Shown: positions 60,391-64,000 of the stretch, piece after piece | Numbering within the stretch: the first letter of the stretch is position 1 | Layout: every line of letters begins with the position of its first letter | Assembly: GCA_022414725.1 (NCBI GenBank) | Contig: CM039464.1 | Span: 12,904,497 to 12,968,496, forward strand | Length of the DNA: 64,000 nt | Reading direction: 5' to 3' | From: Microglena sp. YARC | Lineage: Eukaryota; Chlorophyta; Chlorophyceae; Chlamydomonadales; Chlamydomonadaceae | Made by a program: the position numbers and the translations under genes | The notes under the pieces: model-generated | Databases searched by the model: none | Seen by the model: only the letters and a program-made list of their open reading frames with translations | Told to the model about the DNA's origin: nothing

Positions 60391-61829
60391 TAGGTGATAA
60401 CGCCACTTGATATTATGATCCCGTGTCGGCGTGCACAGATATTATTCTCCGTTGGTTTCCGCGGACAAAAACCCACATATTTGCCCATAAACGCCATGAC
60501 TCCTAAATTCAATGAATGCACGCGCATGGCTTGGGTCATGGAAATAGTGCCACGGCTGCCATTCGGCTCCAAGGCCTAAACCACGCCTCACGCATGATAT
60601 GGTCCCTCCCCCGGGTAATCTGGACGGGGGGAGAAACTCACGCGGTGCTACCCGAAGAGGACACAGAGGGAAGATACGGCTAACGAACTTCAGTTGCCCA
60701 TCTAACTTCCACGCTGGGCCATGCTATTGGGCTCCAAGGTACCCACCAACACCACCCACGGCACATGGGCCAAACCATGAAGGGACATGGGGGCAATTCG
60801 CATCCAGGCGACCAGGTCGAAGTCCCCCCCTCCCCAACTGGGCCTTCCTTACATTATAGGCTCCACTTGTACCCAAAGGTTGGCTCTAGCGTCGCCAATC
60901 CTTAATGGACCTGGAGGCATCGGAAGCAACCCACCCCAAGTGTCAGATAGGACCCACAGTGATTGTGGTCGCCATAAGCCCAGGTGGGGGTAGTGGCCCC
61001 TGTGGCTCCGGTGGCAACACAGTGCTATCGCTTTAATTAGTGTAGCAACCCGAAGGCCCTGCGCTCTATAATCCGAATGGAAAGTGCCTTATCATTGTAG
61101 ACAAGACGGCGTCTCTACGGCCTAGGGAACACGGGGGCGGTAATACTCCCCTAGGGCGCTGAACGTTGAACCTTGGGTGATCACGCCATAGACGCCAGTG
61201 GCGGACAGGGCATCACTGGACGACATCTAAAATCGCGGCCGTAACGGTCGTGGTATCAACAAGCACTATACAAACTCCGAATAGATGAAGAATACCATTA
61301 CTCGACACGTTATTGTTTTGAGCTTATTAACCCTGGCCAGTGTGTGTTGGGCGGAAAAACAATTAGCCATTCTATCCCCAAGCAGGACCCGGGCTAAACA
61401 CCAGACCGGGCGACTCTTCGTGCCAAGAATCGCCATGCAACATTATTCAGTCCAAAGACACATACGCTGCTGGCTGACAAGGGCTGTTAGGTGATCTCAT
61501 CAGGAATCATAGGGGAATTGAGAGTGCATGACACGCTGGGATGAAGAAGCGAGACATGGATCAATATGTATTGGGCGATGTTAACAGGGGGATGGATGTA
61601 TGCGCATGGCTCAATCATGCATATGGCCGTTCTGTCTTCAGCACCCTCCGAAATCTTATTATGGGGAGGACCCAGCCCCCGCACCGGCATTCGGTCTAGA
61701 CGGTTTTGCGCGGCCACAAATGTTCTGCACGCGAAGTGGGTAATTCAAGAATAACCTCGGATCCCACGCCCATGCACGACTGTCACAGCACCGGGCATGC
61801 TGAAGTGTGAGTTCATGCGTTACATGAAT
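60391..61829. other. Sequence of balanced composition, nothing recognised
   Basis: Unlike the C-rich sequence before it, this has near-even base use, no repeats, no homology to the rest of the window and only short frames. A 69-codon frame at 61285 begins like a signal peptide but stands alone. It ends at the assembly gap. Confidence 0.4.
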
Positions 61830-62829
61830 NNNNNNNNNNNNNNNNNNNNNNNNNNNNNNNNNNNNNNNNNNNNNNNNNNNNNNNNNNNNNNNNNNNNNNN
61901 NNNNNNNNNNNNNNNNNNNNNNNNNNNNNNNNNNNNNNNNNNNNNNNNNNNNNNNNNNNNNNNNNNNNNNNNNNNNNNNNNNNNNNNNNNNNNNNNNNNN
62001 NNNNNNNNNNNNNNNNNNNNNNNNNNNNNNNNNNNNNNNNNNNNNNNNNNNNNNNNNNNNNNNNNNNNNNNNNNNNNNNNNNNNNNNNNNNNNNNNNNNN
62101 NNNNNNNNNNNNNNNNNNNNNNNNNNNNNNNNNNNNNNNNNNNNNNNNNNNNNNNNNNNNNNNNNNNNNNNNNNNNNNNNNNNNNNNNNNNNNNNNNNNN
62201 NNNNNNNNNNNNNNNNNNNNNNNNNNNNNNNNNNNNNNNNNNNNNNNNNNNNNNNNNNNNNNNNNNNNNNNNNNNNNNNNNNNNNNNNNNNNNNNNNNNN
62301 NNNNNNNNNNNNNNNNNNNNNNNNNNNNNNNNNNNNNNNNNNNNNNNNNNNNNNNNNNNNNNNNNNNNNNNNNNNNNNNNNNNNNNNNNNNNNNNNNNNN
62401 NNNNNNNNNNNNNNNNNNNNNNNNNNNNNNNNNNNNNNNNNNNNNNNNNNNNNNNNNNNNNNNNNNNNNNNNNNNNNNNNNNNNNNNNNNNNNNNNNNNN
62501 NNNNNNNNNNNNNNNNNNNNNNNNNNNNNNNNNNNNNNNNNNNNNNNNNNNNNNNNNNNNNNNNNNNNNNNNNNNNNNNNNNNNNNNNNNNNNNNNNNNN
62601 NNNNNNNNNNNNNNNNNNNNNNNNNNNNNNNNNNNNNNNNNNNNNNNNNNNNNNNNNNNNNNNNNNNNNNNNNNNNNNNNNNNNNNNNNNNNNNNNNNNN
62701 NNNNNNNNNNNNNNNNNNNNNNNNNNNNNNNNNNNNNNNNNNNNNNNNNNNNNNNNNNNNNNNNNNNNNNNNNNNNNNNNNNNNNNNNNNNNNNNNNNNN
62801 NNNNNNNNNNNNNNNNNNNNNNNNNNNNN
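61830..62829. other. Assembly gap, exactly 1000 N
   Basis: Uninterrupted N run of round length, the usual scaffold placeholder of unknown true size. Confidence 0.99.
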
Positions 62830-64000
62830 CCACCCAAAGAGAGATGATTCTCTAGTCAGCGGTGGGGTAAAGGTCAGTCTACATTTGAGTTTGTGTTTTT
62901 GTAGTCAGGCGTGTGTAAAGGTGTCCATTACAGTCAAGGTGATTTTTTAGTCCACGGTGTGCTGCGGTTGAGTTGTCCATCTGCATCTTGCTAGGTGCTT
63001 TGGGGGAACATCATCGCCAGGCTGTTGGGTCGCTAAAGTGGTCTCAGTTCTCAGCTGCCGCAGTTGGGGAATCATCAGGTTCACAGTTGGCGTGGGGTTA
63101 AAGGTGTTCAGTCACAGTCGAGGTTTAAGTTTTTTTGCGAGTCCTTGGTGTTGGGGTAATGCTGTCCAGTCGATCATCTCATCGTTTGTTTTCTCTGGAC
63201 CAGTGTGGTGGTGGTAAAGGTTGGTCAAGCAATCAGTCAGGAGTTTTGGGGTTCACATCCACCGGCGTTGTTGGAAGTGGTCAGGAGCTCCAGATTCTGG
63301 ACTTTTCCCTACGAGACCAGTGCGTGGGTAGAATGTCAGAGCTCACGATCGCAGGTTTGGTGGAGTTTCACCATTCAGGAGCCGCTGTGGTAAAGTGTCT
63401 CGAGTCAGCATCTCGAGGTGTTTGTTTTGTTGCTAGTCCCATTGTGTGCGTGGGTAAGGGTCCAGCCTCTACATCCAGGTTGGGGAGTCACGTCTCAGGC
63501 GTGGGTGTATACAGTGGGTCTAGTGCACATCCAGGTTTGTTTTTCGGAGCCTTGCGTGGTAAGTGTCCATCAGCTATCCAGGTTTGAGTTTTTTTAGTCA
63601 GGGCGTTGGGGTTATGTCTAGTTATACGGTGTGGGACGTCACACTCCTAGGTTTTGGGGAATACATCAGTGTGCGGGGGGTAACTGTCATGTCAGTGGGC
63701 TTGAGGTTTGATTTTCTAGTCAGGCGTGGGGTAAAGAGTGTCCAGCGTTATTGATCCAGGGTGGGGAGTCACAGTCAACCGCGTGGGATAAGTGTCAGTC
63801 ATTCCAGCGTTTGTTTTTCTTCTAGTCAGGCTGTAGGGGAAAAGTCGGGTCCAGTCCGATCAGTGTTTGAAGTCTCGAATACCAGGCGTTGGGGTGGAAA
63901 GTGTCAGTCATCGTGCAGTGAACTTTGTAGTCCAACGGCTGTGGGCGTAAAGTTGTTCCAGTCTACATCAGGTTGGGAGCTCCACAATTAAGGTTGCTGG
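62830..64000. repeat. Noisy G/T-rich tandem repeat, about 50-70 bp period
   Basis: Recurrent AGTCAGGCGTGGGGTAAAG, GTGTCCAGTC, CATCCAGGTTTGAGTTTTTT words (for example near 62905, 63596, 63718, 63824) with heavy indels. Frames such as 63135-63587 reflect the repeat. Likely a satellite at a poorly assembled contig edge. Confidence 0.75.

Noticed and set aside
61285..61494. 69-codon frame with a signal-peptide-like start
   Set aside because: Isolated short frame in balanced-composition sequence near a gap, with no homology or context; chance is likely.
61659..62855. Long frames spanning the N run
   Set aside because: Artefact of translating 1000 undetermined bases.

Overview
The window looks like nuclear DNA of a single-celled eukaryote, most plausibly a photosynthetic protist such as a green alga. 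That is an inference from the gene family, GT-AG splice signals, non-LTR reverse transcriptases, hAT-type MITEs, a SINE-like family and abundant micro- and minisatellites. Nothing bacterial (operons, Shine-Dalgarno sites, CRISPR) is convincing. A species cannot be named from the sequence alone.

The core is a cluster of very long genes built from a 37-residue (111-bp) helical repeat with the signature LSNTLWAAAKLGI-x-DEAF-x-TKWVDAATPKL. This is the Trp-rich heptatricopeptide/octotricopeptide-like class (HPR/OPR; Tbc2- and RAP-associated organellar RNA-binding proteins). Three copies keep the family N-terminal domain: HPR-A (5612-8599, remnant to 9376), HPR-B (26209-31572, 1787 aa, about 45 repeats) and HPR-C (44669-45789). 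Further repeat arrays are N-terminally truncated or broken (13617-15080, 15905-17273, 38273-35787, 43473-42170, 41657-41459). A separate upstream exon with an Arg/Ala/Pro-rich, acid-free N-terminus (3161-3281; 22542-22671) ends at a clean GTAAGC donor. Its phase matches an AG acceptor at the same aligned place in HPR-A, -B and -C, so the genes are probably split, with the first exon giving an organelle transit peptide.

Layout: 1-18652 (block A) is repeated directly from 18653 to about 35400 (block B, matching A 1-13630). Then come a minus-strand HPR pseudogene (35787-38273), a hAT-like insertion (38628-39758), an inverted copy of A about 15.1-18.87 kb (39770-43690), minisatellites (43690-44610), HPR-C, and an inverted copy of A about 9.7-13.6 kb (46085-49729). 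Comparing copies dates many insertions and shows empty target sites. Much of the sequence between genes is decayed HPR repeat.

From about 49.73 kb the duplicated locus ends. 49.7-61.8 kb is C-rich sequence with an indel-riddled non-LTR retrotransposon (endonuclease near 54.8 kb, reverse transcriptase 56.5-57.25 kb) and a decaying 33-bp tandem repeat, probably partly unpolished assembly. 61830-62829 is a gap of exactly 1000 N. 62830-64000 is a noisy G/T-rich tandem repeat.

The most interesting biology is a fast-evolving, duplicating and decaying cluster of probable organelle-targeted RNA-binding repeat genes. It is comparable in principle to plant Rf-PPR clusters or the Chlamydomonas NCL/OPR cluster.
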